A DNA stretch of 64,000 nucleotides from Laetiporus sulphureus 93-53 (lineage: Eukaryota > Basidiomycota > Agaricomycetes > Polyporales > Laetiporaceae): positions 277,046 through 341,045 of the forward strand of contig NW_024468553.1 in NCBI RefSeq assembly GCF_001632365.1, read 5' to 3'. The translations under genes and the position numbers were made by a program. Shown piece after piece: positions 24,117 through 34,785 of this stretch (positions are counted from its first letter, which is position 1; each line of letters opens with the position of its first letter). Below the pieces are notes generated by a model, which ran no database searches, was not told the origin of the DNA, and worked only from the letters and a program-made list of their open reading frames with translations.

Positions 24117-24488
24117 AGGCCATGCCATGTGTGCCGAGACGACGCGAAGACGGCCTCGTAAGCAGGGTGCTTCACGTGCATGAACGTCTGGTAGTATCCA
24201 GAGGATCATCCTGCAAATCCAAACAGACGGTCTACGAGGCGGGCTTCCAGCTGCTCTGACATGGGCGCTGCTCGCAGGCCATCCCAAGGTTGAGCCACAC
24301 ACTTTCCGTTTTTGATCCTCATCTGAAAATAAATCGCCATCAAAAAGCATCCGTGCAAATTCGACATGAAACGCATGAGCTTCGTCGCTGTTCATGAAAC
24401 GTCCAGAAGCCCAAAAACGAAGACTTCCATCAACGAGCGTGTGGTCCATCACCTGCACATCACAACCCTCCCATATAGTATTAGGCAC
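24117..24488 (-). pseudogene. Small hypothetical gene with an internal TGA
   Basis: On - from about 24452 (ATG, MDHTLVDGSLRFW) a coding-like frame runs to ...EAHAFH. A possible 44-bp intron (GTCGAA donor, TTTCAG acceptor) then leads in phase to MRIKNGKCVAQPWDGL...EARLVDRLFGFAG. An in-frame TGA follows at about 24207, after which the same frame continues coherently (SSGYYQTFMHVKHPAYEAVF...TWHGL) to a TAA near 24117. The two halves read like one domain broken by a nonsense codon. The donor is non-canonical apart from GT, so an unrecognised intron could also explain the TGA. Family not recognised. Confidence 0.4.
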
Positions 24489-25194
24489 ACATCCGACAAC
24501 TGGGACCTACCAAAAGATTAGAGTCTGGCATGTGCATGCTTACCCCTTATCAGCCTCACCCCACCTCCCATGGCGAGGCCCACTTCGCCCACCCATCCAC
24601 CATACACAATCACCCACACGCACACACTCTTGGACCCACCTTCTCTCAGGAACGGACACAATAATAAATCGCAGAGCCTAGCACCGTGGGGATCAAAGAT
24701 CGATATCTAGAACACCGCCCGATCGTGCAGGTCCTAGCGAACATCGCGAAGTCCGACTACCAACCTCTACTATCTTTTTGCGGCCTCTCAGATCTCATTG
24801 TTCTATGCGTTCGAGGAGCAGAAAAAGGGTATATACTTACGTACGTATATGACAACACGAGTCTGATAACATAGCGGCATATCCAGGTAGTACAGCACAG
24901 TACGGGAGCAGCAGCAACAACAACAACAATTGCTCCGCTCCACCTCGCCGTTACCACCGACAATCAGAGAATATATATACTACGTCATACTCAAGCAACA
25001 TCAGCACATCACGGTTGTGTTAATCGATAAGCATTTTGATGCAGTCGATACAGAGTATTCATGTTTGAGATCGTAGCCAACTTGACATAGAAAAGAGAAC
25101 GAGCACATTATGGCAGGAAGCAGGAGTCGAGAGATGGAGACACAGAGATCCGAAAGAGGAAAGCAAGGGGGCTCAACGTGAAATGGCGCAGACT
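24489..25194. other. Intergenic region
   Basis: Downstream of TUP1 and upstream of the small gene at 24.1-24.5 kb (both -). Contains a CA-rich patch (24540-24630) and a short CAA-repeat run around 24910-24930. No gene seen. Confidence 0.4.
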
Positions 25195-28100
25195 CTACAG
25201 CGCCGTGTAATTCCCTGCCAGATTTATTGAAAACGTGAGTAGGAACAGGCTTAGTAGAGAACAACCCATGCACGCACATATTCGCGCCTGCCAGTCGCCA
25301 CTGCCAGTCGCCAGAATGTTTCCCGCCGGACTCAAGTCTATTGAGATCACTGCGGCACATCATTACCATAAACACCCGTCACCCAATGCATGGCATTCAT
25401 GCTCACCCGAATTCTTGTGCCCCTGCAGCATACAATGCGCAACCGCCGTCTTCGCATCCCAAAACTGCACCCCGCGATCTTTCGATCCGCTCACGACCCA
25501 CTGGCCATCATGCGAAACTGCCACGCTCAGCACATAATCCTTATGCCCCGTAAAGTTCATCGTGCATTGGCTGCCCTTCTCACCCTTGCGTCCGCTCAGG
25601 ATCGGCCGAATGTCCCAGTACTTGAGTGTCTTGTCCAGGCTGCCCGATACGAGGCCCTTCCCATCGGGTGTGAACGCGACGCTGTACACGCTGTCCCTGT
25701 GCCCCTTGAGCCGCTCGACGAGCTGCCCAGTGGTGACGTCCCAGATGCGCACAATTGTGTCGAGTGAGCCCGCAGCGACGAATCGCCCATCCGGCGAAAT
25801 GCAGACAGAGGTTACGCCCGCATCACCCTCGTTCTCATTGATTGACACTGAGAGCGCAAATAGGGCAGATCTCATCCGTCAATGGATGAAACCCGTGGAG
25901 AAGACAGCGTTAACGCACAGACTTTGCTCAAGACACCCTCTTGCATGTCCCAGATCCTAGCGGTCTTGTCCCCTGAGCCCGAGACGATCAGCCGCCCGTC
26001 TTTCGAAAAGTCGAGTGAGTAAATCTCCTGCTGGTGCCCGTCAAACACGTTCCGAATGCGCTTCTTCGCGATGTCCCAGATCTACGGGGTTCAAACGGTT
26101 AAGCGAAAAGTCGAGAGGAAAAATTACGCGACGCACTCGGATCTGCTTGTCCTCCGCGCCTGTCGCGAGCAGTTTCCCGTCAGGGCTGAAGCACACGCTG
26201 CGAATGTAAAGATCGCCCGTCTTGCTAGCAGCTTCGTCCACCAACACACTGTCGAGCGCATCATCAGATCATGGAGCACACCGCGTCATGACGGTTCAGC
26301 ACAGATGTAGAGGTATAGCCCGATATGCTCACCAAGTCTTCTGCCCCGTCTTCGTATCATAAATCTGCGCCGTCCGGTTGCACCCAGTCGCAAGGTACTT
26401 CCCATCTGCCGAGAAGCGCACACAGCACACCACGCTGCTCGTCAATGACACACCAGGCGCAGATCACGATATCAAAGACATTGTGTACCGTTAGCCTCGT
26501 CGAAGTCTAAAAGCCTATATGCGCCCACATACCTCTCATGCATCAATGTATGCACCAAGTTCACATCCAGTGTCCGCTTCTTCTCCTTCCCCGCGCCCGC
26601 CGCATTGGGGTTGAACACCGCAAACCAGTCGGCGCCTTCCTTCTTAAACTCGGGCGGCACGGCCATCGGGTCCATACTCAACTCCGTTCCCGCCTCCGGA
26701 TTCGTGGGCGCAGCGGGAGAAGTGGGCGCGGGCGCGGCCGGGACAAGCGCAGTGGATGAGGACACATGTGCGGGTGGCGCGGGCAGGGAGGCCGGGGGAA
26801 TGGCGTTAGAGGATGATGGCGGCAGAGTCGGGAAGGGAGGATTGCCTGTGAATGTCGGCGTTAGCGGGGTTTGCATGAAATATGCTAGGATTGGCGATAA
26901 AGCGAGGGAGTTTGAGGTCTCTCAAAGGGAGAATTGAAGAGAAACCAATGTATGCTATGCAGTCATACTCACCAGTACCGTTCACCTCCCTCTCCTCTCT
27001 TCCCTCTCTGTCTCTCACTGGCATCGGACCCTCTCTCTCCCTCATCGGACCCTCCCTTGAATCTCTAATCGGGCCCTCCCTCTCTCTCATCGAAACGTCT
27101 CTCGCCTCCCTTTCTCGAACCTGCTGCGGTGCTTCCCGTCCGGGTCCCTGCGTCGCTGGGCCTTCTCGTGCACCTTGAGTCACATACGTCGGGGGAGGAG
27201 GCAGTGGCATAGCCACGCCCATTCCCACACCAGGAGTAGGGGGCAGCTTCGGTGTCACCTGTCCCGCAGGCGTGCTCACAGGAGGGGTTGGCAGTGCCGT
27301 GGGGCCAGAGGTCGACGACGCAGATGGAGGCACTGCAGGTCCGAGCGAGATGCTCTGCTGTGCGTGAGCAATCGCATGCGCATGATGAGGAGTGTGCGCG
27401 AGCGGATTGAGCGAGGGCGAGAACGGGTCTGCGAACGAGAGATTAGTACATTATGGATGTATCGACAATCGCACGCCTTACCACCGCCACGGTCAGACTT
27501 CATCCGCTCGGTTTTAATACGCTTGACTTCGCCCCTTTCGCGATCGGCGCGCTCCCTTTCTGCGCGCTCACGTTCGCGTTCACGGTCCATAGCAGTGGCG
27601 CGTTCTCTCTCGATGCGTTCTCGGTCCCGTTCGTTCAATATCCGCTCGCGATCTCTATCGCGCTCTCTTTCGCGATCACGACTGTAGAACGGGTCGAATG
27701 CGGCACCAGGGCCAGCAGGACCGACGGGCGTGAGCGGAAGAGGGGCGGCCTCCTGGGGACGGGGGATGGGAACGCCCGGGGCGGGAGCCATGCGGATATC
27801 GCCATCACGGTCTCGGAGGTCGCGGGCTTCGCGGTCACGACCGAGAGAGGCGAGACCGAGGTTGTCGCGTCCCTGAGAGCGGAGGGCATGGAGCTCTGTG
27901 CGGAGGGCGCGAATTTCGTCCTCGTACTGCTGACGGATCTTGCCATGCTGAGTCTCGAGCTCGTAGAGAGACTGACGAATTATGTTGAGCTCGTTGACCT
28001 GGCCAGTGACTGAGAGGCGCGGGGCGCGGGGCGAGAACGGAGGGCGTGTATGCCATGTGAGTGATCGGAAAGTGCGCGTGGATGAGACGGGAATCAGGGC

Positions 28101-28365
28101 GGAACAAAGAGCGATGCGCACCTTTGTTGTCGAGATCGTCTCGCTGGGTGCGGAACATGTCGAGCTCCTGGATGAGCATGTTGAACTCTGCACGGATAGT
28201 CTCAAAGCCGTCGTTAAGGCGAGCATGACTTGAATGCTGCTGGGACGGGCCCTGAGTCGAGGCACCTGTCGGCTGGAGATGTTTGTGCTGCGAGGAAGAT
28301 GATGGGATCAGCAATGGAGTGGAGGGAACGAGGAGGAGACGCACGTTGTAGATGGAGGAGGACAT
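25195..28365 (-). CDS. TUP1: General transcriptional co-repressor Tup1
   Basis: Tup1 works with Ssn6/Cyc8 to repress glucose-, mating- and stress-regulated genes; it tetramerises through its N-terminus and binds partners with a WD40 propeller. Ten exons keep frame: 28365-28122, 28009-27482, 27428-26973, 26845-26533, 26434-26333, 26248-26137, 26081-25919, 25847-25407, 25349-25278 and 25214-25195 (only 20 nt, ending in TAG). They give 816 residues. The Tup_N coiled coil is visible ([20 protein letters not shown]...[18 protein letters not shown]). Next come a linker with unusual Arg/Asp/Glu repeats ([12 protein letters not shown]) and Pro-rich stretches, then DWFAVFNP...LDVNLVHTL leading into WD repeats ([90 protein letters not shown]). 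Complete and apparently intact. Confidence 0.96.
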
Positions 28366-29039
28366 GGTGGAGGTGAGAGGAAAAGAAGCGCAAGGGGCGT
28401 CTGTGCGATGGACGACTTAAGTCTGCGCCCTCGTCCCTTGCCACACGTGGCGTCCCCGATCCCATCTCGCGCACTCCCACGCTTTCCATCCCGCCGGCTT
28501 CTCTTTATTCGTCAGGCGCCAATCTCGATCTGAATGACGAGGACGAATCACCGACCCCGGCGTCTCGGCCCTGATCCATCGATCTCCGCGCTCAATCGGC
28601 CATGTCCGGAGCTCCGTGCGCTTTTGGTCGCCGATCGCCGCGTGGCCACTACGCTTTAGGTGTCAAAGCAAAGACTCACCATGAGGTGCCTTTAGGCAGA
28701 GACTCGCAGGCAGTCTATAAGGCATTCGCGCTTGTAGTCGTGCCCCCGACACAAATCTTTTTACCGATCAAAATCAAGACATAGCAGTGTGATTGTAGAC
28801 CTTACAAAGCAGTAACAGAATAACAGCATCAGCATTTGCGGCGCCGCCGAGAAAGCAAACAAAAACTGTGCTTCTGATGAGGACGAAAAATAGTGGCTAA
28901 CTCACACTGAGTCTGATGGGCAGTCCATCACACATATATTCTAGACTTCCGAGGTTCATAGCATAGGTCGCAGGGCAACATTCATAGCACAGCAGAACAC
29001 TCGTACACGTGCAGCAGAACAAGGGACGCATCAGAACTA
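28366..29039. other. Intergenic region upstream of TUP1
   Basis: Contains the TUP1 promoter and 5' UTR on the left and the 3' flank of the HCNGP-like gene on the right. A 137-codon - frame across 28897-29310 mostly overlaps the last intron and exon of that gene in another frame and is not a gene. Confidence 0.45.
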
Positions 29040-30342
29040 TCAACCCCATCGACTTCTTCCTCGTCCTCGACCGTACCCACCACCTAACACTCCACCCCGG
29101 CCATGCATACTGAACCGTCCTTGCGAGTGCTGGGCGGAGCCGTTCTGACGTGCTTGAGCGTACGAAGATGTCGATGTGAATTCTATATGCGAACGCTTGC
29201 TGCTCTGTGCAGATGCTTGCTCTGAGCGGGCCTTTTGGTCGGCAGCTTTGAAGGAATATCGCCCGATCGAGGCGCGTTGGCAAGTTGATGAGGCCGGGCG
29301 GACACAGCAACAGTCAGGTCAAAAGAAGTAGGGCATGAAGAGAGTTGTCGTGGGTTTTGGGGCGCAGAAAGCACAAATGGACCCATGGCCATATCGTCCA
29401 GCAAGTGTACGAACTGATGTGAACACGATGCCACTCAAGATCAAGGCGCATTTACACATACCGATATGGCTTGCGAACCACTCCTCCCTCATGTCCGTCG
29501 GGTCCCATATGTGCTGCGGAAAATTGGTCGCACGCTCATCGACGTCGACGAACTCGACCAGCTTCGTGTATAAGTGAGGGTTACGGAACGAACGATTCGA
29601 CATGAGTGAATCGTTGAAGTGCGTTGGGTTGACCGAGTCTCTCTTCATGGCCAGGAACTCCGCAAGCTTCGCCTGACAAAGCCAAGTAGATTTGGGTCTG
29701 CGAATTCTGCGAGCTAGACACGACGTACCTCAAGCGCTGGATCGCATGCTTCCGTGGGCGCAGGCGGGATGCCCCAGCTCTCCTCGCCAGGAATCGGAGG
29801 AGGTCGCAGCACTGTTCGAATACGCAACAGCTCGTCTTCGGGCTCTGTATCGTCGCGCACGCCTTCCGAGGGGGACGACTCTTGGATGGCCACGCTACTA
29901 ACGTCCTCAGTGAACGTTTCCGGTGATTCTGTTTCGATGGCGTCGGAGTGTGTGCGCGGACGCGGACGTGGCTTTGCGTGTGCCGGACGACGGATGAGCG
30001 GCTGAGATCTCGAAGGTGGCGGTGGACGCTGAGGTGCTATAATGGCAGTCTGAGCGTCAATACAGGGAGGAGACACTGTAAATGCTCACTTTCTGTGTAC
30101 GCATTAGCTATACCGTCCGACGGGGCATCCTAGCCGAGGCGAAAACACAGCGAGCAAAGAGGGAAACGGGAATGGCAACGCAACGGTGGGAGATCTCACA
30201 TTCGCGGGATTATGAAGCTTAGTTGTACTGGCAGCGCTTTGTTCTTCCTCGGACTCCTCATCGTACGCGACAAGACCTACGAGCATGAATTCGTCGGTTA
30301 GCCACAATTCCCCACGCTCATATCATGCTTACCATGTAACAT
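29040..30342 (-). CDS. HCNGP/SAP30BP-like protein
   Basis: Members bind SAP30 or act in transcription and splicing in animals; role in fungi is inference. Exons: 30342-30333 (10 nt, MLHG), 30276 to about 30220, 30075-29729, 29672-29462 and 29245-29040. The N-terminus [15 protein letters not shown] is the family signature (LxxYxxxSxxE). The middle is Pro/Ser-rich. The HCNGP core is clear: [54 protein letters not shown]. The C-terminal exon is Gln/Ser-rich and ends in an RGG-like tail ([16 protein letters not shown]). The intron between exons 2 and 3 does not resolve in phase: the obvious GTGAGA donor is off by one base from the acceptor at 30076, so either another donor is used or there is a small error or frameshift. 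Confidence 0.82.
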
Positions 30343-30740
30343 GTTTCAGGTAGCTTTCGTTGATCTCGAACGTTGGTTGTTGCACTGCAAGAAGTGCCAC
30401 CCAGAGTGATAATGCACAAAGCGCAGGAAAGGTGAAGTTCGTTTCGCAACAAGCGTTACAAATCAGGTGCTGAAATAATAATAATAAGGAAGTTTATGTT
30501 ATGTCTTCCATGTTTGGAAAATAAGATGTAGGGTTTATCGCAACTGATGAGGAATAATATTTTCATAAAAAACTTAATTTTCTTCTTTCAGGGAGCTCTT
30601 TTTTGATTACATTAATTAGCCATCGAAGGTGGTCCTGGGATGGTACTATGGTACTATGAAAAAGACAGATGAGGGGATGAGGTGTTCATCACTACTTTAG
30701 ATAGTGGTGCAGGCTCCTTTTCATTCTTCTTCAAGTAGTC
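30343..30740. other. Boundary between gene-dense and repeat DNA
   Basis: Promoter side of the HCNGP-like gene on the left. The right part is AT-rich with no gene and ends in the target-site copy of the copia element. Confidence 0.4.
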
Positions 30741-30745
30741 TGCTT

Positions 30746-30943
30746 TGTTGAGAATGCCCAGAGAGAGCAATTCGAGAGCACCGACTGAGGTTACCGTGGT
30801 GCCAGCCACATTACATAATATCTCAAATTGTATTCATATATATATATTATTCCTAATTGGGAGCTCGGCATATCAAGCTGAGCTCTCCTTGCCCTGCTCC
30901 TTCATCTGCTCGCTCATCGCACCAGATATTGGTGAGCGCAATA
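30746..30943 (+). repeat. 5' LTR of the copia element
   Basis: 198 bp. Matches 36065-36261 block by block, including GAGCACC, the ACTGAGGTTACYGTGG segment, and the AGCTGAGCTCTCCTTGCCC segment. Differences are mostly single substitutions, so the insertion is not very recent. Confidence 0.93.
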
Positions 30944-30958
30944 GGTTATGAGCCCCGG
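30944..30958 (+). other. Candidate primer-binding site (half-tRNA type)
   Basis: Directly after the 5' LTR the sequence reads GGTTATGAGCCCCGG. This is the complement of the anticodon arm of initiator tRNA-Met (CAT anticodon inside GGGCTCATAACC in yeast), not of a tRNA 3' end. That is the arrangement known for Drosophila copia, where a tRNA fragment ending at the anticodon primes minus-strand synthesis. Confidence 0.6.
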
Positions 30959-31189
30959 CAGTGCTCTATAACTGCATATTACAGCTATCAGAACCCATCA
31001 GCAAAAATCTGCGAGTTATATTCAAAGTGCAGAATTACTCCTATGCCGAAGAAGACTGACCATGCAGATTCTTATAATCCATACTGTATGCCATATCTTA
31101 CAGAGAACAATTGGCTTTTGTGGAAGTGGCATGTGCAGCATGTATGGAAGAGGAAGCATTTTGCCAAATAGGTGACCAGCGAGATCCTG

Positions 31190-31340
31190 ATTCCACAGCC
31201 CCTGCCAGATAGTAATGTGCCAGGCTCAGCCTCAAGCTGTAAGCCAGGCCAAGCTGAGCTGGGCCCCAGGAGTCAGCTTCGAGGAGCCCATGGCCCAGCT
31301 TGCTCTTTTGGAAAGCTGAGGCCAAGCTGTAAAGTCATGG
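31190..31340 (+). repeat. GC-rich insert in gag, copy A
   Basis: Begins near AGTAATGTGCCAGGCTCAGC and is rich in CAAGCTGAGC-like words, unlike the AT-rich gag around it. Similar sequence occurs in opposite orientation at 31866-32046. Confidence 0.45.
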
Positions 31341-31865
31341 CTTTATGGTGGTGTGCAAATCGGTGCTGCTGCTGTGACTACAGGAACAATATGGTACTCT
31401 ACCATTCACAATGATGTTCCAACAGAGGCACAGCAGCTCACTGCAGGTGAAAAGGCTGCCGCTCTGTCAAGCAGAGGATTAAATGCTGAACATGCTGATC
31501 TGGAGATCGAACAAGTGCGTACATACAGTATTGTCAATGTCATGTTGGGCTGATGCTGCCTCACCGCCAGAGTGCATGTCCTTGAGATTGACAGCACATC
31601 ACCAGAGTCAATCTGTACATCTGTGACAGCTTCATGGCTCCAAAATGTTGCTCTGCAGAATTTGGCAATATATGAGCAGCATGCTGCATATGTTGATGCA
31701 CAAGGAGATATTTATCAGTGGGGCCACTGGGGTTCAGATGGCTTCAACCAATCTGGTTCATCTGCAAACATTGACATTGAAAGAAAAGGTGACTACTGTG
31801 CATCTAATGTGCTCACTTTGCATTTCCACTATACAGTACCAACAGGAGGGTGAGCTGGTGATAGC

Positions 31866-32046
31866 TTGCTAGGCACTTTGGGCTCTCAGCATCTGCAGCC
31901 ATCTCACCACCATGCCATGCACTACAAGGTTTGGAAAAGCTGGGGCTTTGAGCTGGGCTTGAGCCATCTCCCTCACACCTGAGCCTGCTGAAGCTGAGTT
32001 GAAGCTGGAGCTTTTGAGCTGAGCCAGGCCTGGCACATCACTACTG
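31866..32046 (-). repeat. GC-rich insert in gag, copy B (inverted)
   Basis: On - begins TAGTGATGTGCCAGGC and continues with GGCTCAGCTC-like words, matching the start of copy A. A and B therefore form an imperfect inverted pair about 0.5 kb apart. Confidence 0.45.
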
Positions 32047-32899
32047 CTGGATACAGTGACAGCAGAAGAGAAAGCAGCATAGGAAGCCAAGATCACAGAT
32101 TGGAAAGACAAGAATAGTAAAGCAGCCAAGGTTATGTTGATGTTGATGGCCAATGATCAGCTCATTCATGTGAGTGAGTCAGAGACATCACACAAGATCT
32201 GAGAGAGTCTCAGGATTGTAAAGGAGAAGCCAGGTTATCATGGCCTCCTGGCATAGCAGTGTACATTGTATCAATCTAGAGCTCCAGATGACAGAGACAT
32301 GGATGACTGATTGAAAGAACTGTGTCAGCTTCAGGAGGAGCTCCATCAAATGAGAAAGCTCATCCTGGATGATGAGTTCATTTCAATCATCCTCATGTCA
32401 CTACCAAAATCTTGAGATTCATTCATGATATCCTATTTTGGTGTGGCAGGAGGCCAGTCACGATCTGGTAACAGAACTCAGATTGCATTGCAAGATCTCA
32501 TCACAGTTATTCATGATGAGAACCATCACTGAAAGAGCTGAGATACCGAGCAGGCTGCCACAGGCACATCACAGACTCAAGCCCTCTTCACGCAGAATGC
32601 AGACCGAAAGAAGGGTAAAAGCATGATGAGACCATGTGACATCTGCAGTTAGAAGAATCATATCACACAGAATTCACCATGAAATGAATGCAGGAACTGT
32701 GAAAATGGGGGCACAAGACCTTGGAGTGCTATGCCCCTAGAGGAATCTTGTCAGAGAAATCATGAGATGAGCCATTGAAGAAGAAGCCAAAATGTGGGCG
32801 CAATGATCTGCAAACCCCTGGATTAAGCCACATCAAGAGAGATCAGGTGAGAATTACACAGGATGATGATGAGAATTGTGTATCATTAGGTTTGGATGA

Positions 32900-33185
32900 T
32901 TCAGATGCTTTTTTCTATGGCTGGTTTGCAAATTCAGGAACCACCTCGCACATCACTTCTCGGCATGATGTTTTCTAGACCTATGAGCCACTGTGCAATC
33001 ACTTAATCTCTGGAATAGGTCCAGCACCTGTCAAGGCCTTAGGCCATGACACTGTAGCCATTCAGAGTAAAGTCAACAGAATTTCACTCTTCATAATGTG
33101 TTGCATGCATTGACAGCACCCAGTAATGTCATATCCATTGCATGGCTTGATGAAGCCGGTGGAAGAGTACATATGGGTGATAGTC
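32900..33185 (+). pseudogene. Copia protease and start of integrase, degenerate
   Basis: Protease active-site segment WFANSGTTSHITSRHDVF: the catalytic Asp of the usual DSG is Asn (NSG), so it would be inactive. Downstream ALGHDTVAIQ and LHNVLHAL..PSNVISIAWLDEAG match the end of copia protease and the GAG-pre-integrase region. Synteny then breaks at about 33185. Confidence 0.7.
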
Positions 33186-34785
33186 GAGTGATAATCATAC
33201 AGTAGCTCATATCATCTCAAGACAGACCACAGGCATGAATGTCTCTATGTAGTCAACTCCAGAGATCTGTGAGTAGCCTTTCACCACTAAGTGTGCCTTG
33301 TATTTGATTACCTCACCTTTCTTGTTGGTCTTCTTGACCAGGACCCTACTTGTTGCCTATCAGTTTGTGATCTGAGGATGGATCTACAAGATTCCATGTC
33401 CCCATATCATGCAGCTGCTTCAACGCAGCTTGCACTGCTTGTTCTCAATGGGGCCACTCTGGTGAGTTCTTCACATCCTGTAATGATTTTGACTCATCTG
33501 GATCAACGGATGTGCACATTGCCTGGTAGATTACTTGGGCAAATGCAGCACTGTCCAGGATATCATCATCAACATTCACATGTGGATCATTAAGTAGCCA
33601 GTAGTTCAGATGTGCAATCTTCTGAGCTAATCTCTGAGGTTCTTCAGGTGCATGCACTTCTTCTGATCAGATCGTGACACATTCTTTGTAGACTCCTCCT
33701 TGCATTTTTGATCCAGTGCTGGCTCTCTCTGAAGATCTGGTGTGTCAATAGATATGAAGATTTGGAGCAAAGAAGCAGGGGCAAAATGATAATTGCAAGA
33801 AGTCTTCACAGCATGTGTGAATGCACCATAATATCAGATAGCGCATGGTCCATGGAGATAGCCAACGAAAATGTGTTTGATGGCTCGAGGCACTAATTTC
33901 AATAAATTAGTACTTTTATTTAATATCCACGCAGCGGATCTGAATTCATGTAAATATGTAATACTAGGCTTCCATGCATTCCACTTCTCATATGACATCA
34001 TGTTGTGTAATGTGCACATAGGTGCATGATTTGTAATGTACATATGTGGCATGAGCCACAGCCTCTGCCCAGAGATAGTGTGGGATATCACATGTATATA
34101 GCATATGTAATGCATGCATGTGATAACAATGTGCAGTTGAGACATTCTGCGATCCCATTCTGGAATGGAGAATAGGGTGCAGTAGTATCAGTTTCAATTC
34201 CTTAAGATTGACACCATTGTGTCAGATCATTATTTAGATACTCATGTCCATTATTCATTGGAAGCTGTCAATGCTGATATCCATAATGATGATCAAGATT
34301 GGTCAAATAGAATTTGACTTTCTCAGTTGTCTCATCTTTTGTTTTCATGAATAATACTGTACTTACTGTATCTAGTACAGTCATCTGTGATTGAGATGAA
34401 GTATTGCCATCCCTGTAGAGCAGTCATTGGGGCTGGTCTCCACACATCTGTATGTGTTAATTCTTTGGAGACTGTGCTTCTTTCAGCTGCCTCTTTGAAA
34501 ATGACTTCCTGATAGCCTTGGCTTGTACACAGGCTTCACACTCAATGTCATCTGGGCTGGGCATGATTTCTTGACCTTCGATCATATGCTCCCTGTGTAA
34601 CCATGTGAGCGCTGGTTTCGCAATATGGTCATAAATTCTGTGTCACTCTTTCCAGGTGTGTGTAGTGTCTTCCTGTGCAACATATGCTAACTCAGGAGTG
34701 GTGTAACAGGTTCGAGATTTAATTAATAAAGCCTACCTTGTTTCTTATCTACAGCAAGTGTAGCATCATGCTTATCTATGTATTC
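33185..34785 (-). pseudogene. Inverted block: copia integrase and RT start on -
   Basis: Read on -, 34.7 down to 33.2 kb gives the pre-integrase segment (HMIEGQEIMPSPDDIECEAC), integrase core (ELTHTDVWRPAPMTALQG, FISITDDCTRYSKYS, PYSPFQNGIAE), PHYLWAEAVAHATYVHY, a linker, and the RT start (VLVKKTNKKGEVIKYKAHLV, KGYSQISGVDYIETFMPVV). These sit between protease and RT as expected but in the opposite orientation, so the block was flipped after or during insertion. Many stops. Confidence 0.85.

Larger units (their letters stand above)
31043..32780 (+). pseudogene. Copia gag region, degenerate
   Basis: Starts at ATG 31043 (MPKKTDHADSYN) with the copia-gag-like NNWLLWKWHVQHV before a stop at 31171. 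Later fragments read AGEKAAALSSRGLNAEHADL (about 31450), KITDWKDKNSKAAKVMLML (about 32090), LILDDEFISIILMSLPKS (about 32360) and a zinc knuckle CRNCEKWGHKTLEC (about 32693). The order fits a copia Gag. It is broken by stops and by two GC-rich inserts (31190-31340 and 31866-32046). Confidence 0.75.

Noticed and set aside
27175..28013. Long + open frames (170 and 186 codons)
   Set aside because: Antisense shadows of the TUP1 linker repeat, which has biased codons on both strands.
28897..29310. 137-codon - open frame
   Set aside because: Out of frame with the HCNGP-like last exon and overlaps its 216-bp intron; no motif.
34700..34740. GGTTCGAGAT-like string suggesting a tRNA T-arm
   Set aside because: No acceptor, D or anticodon arms could be placed; it lies inside the inverted copia integrase block.
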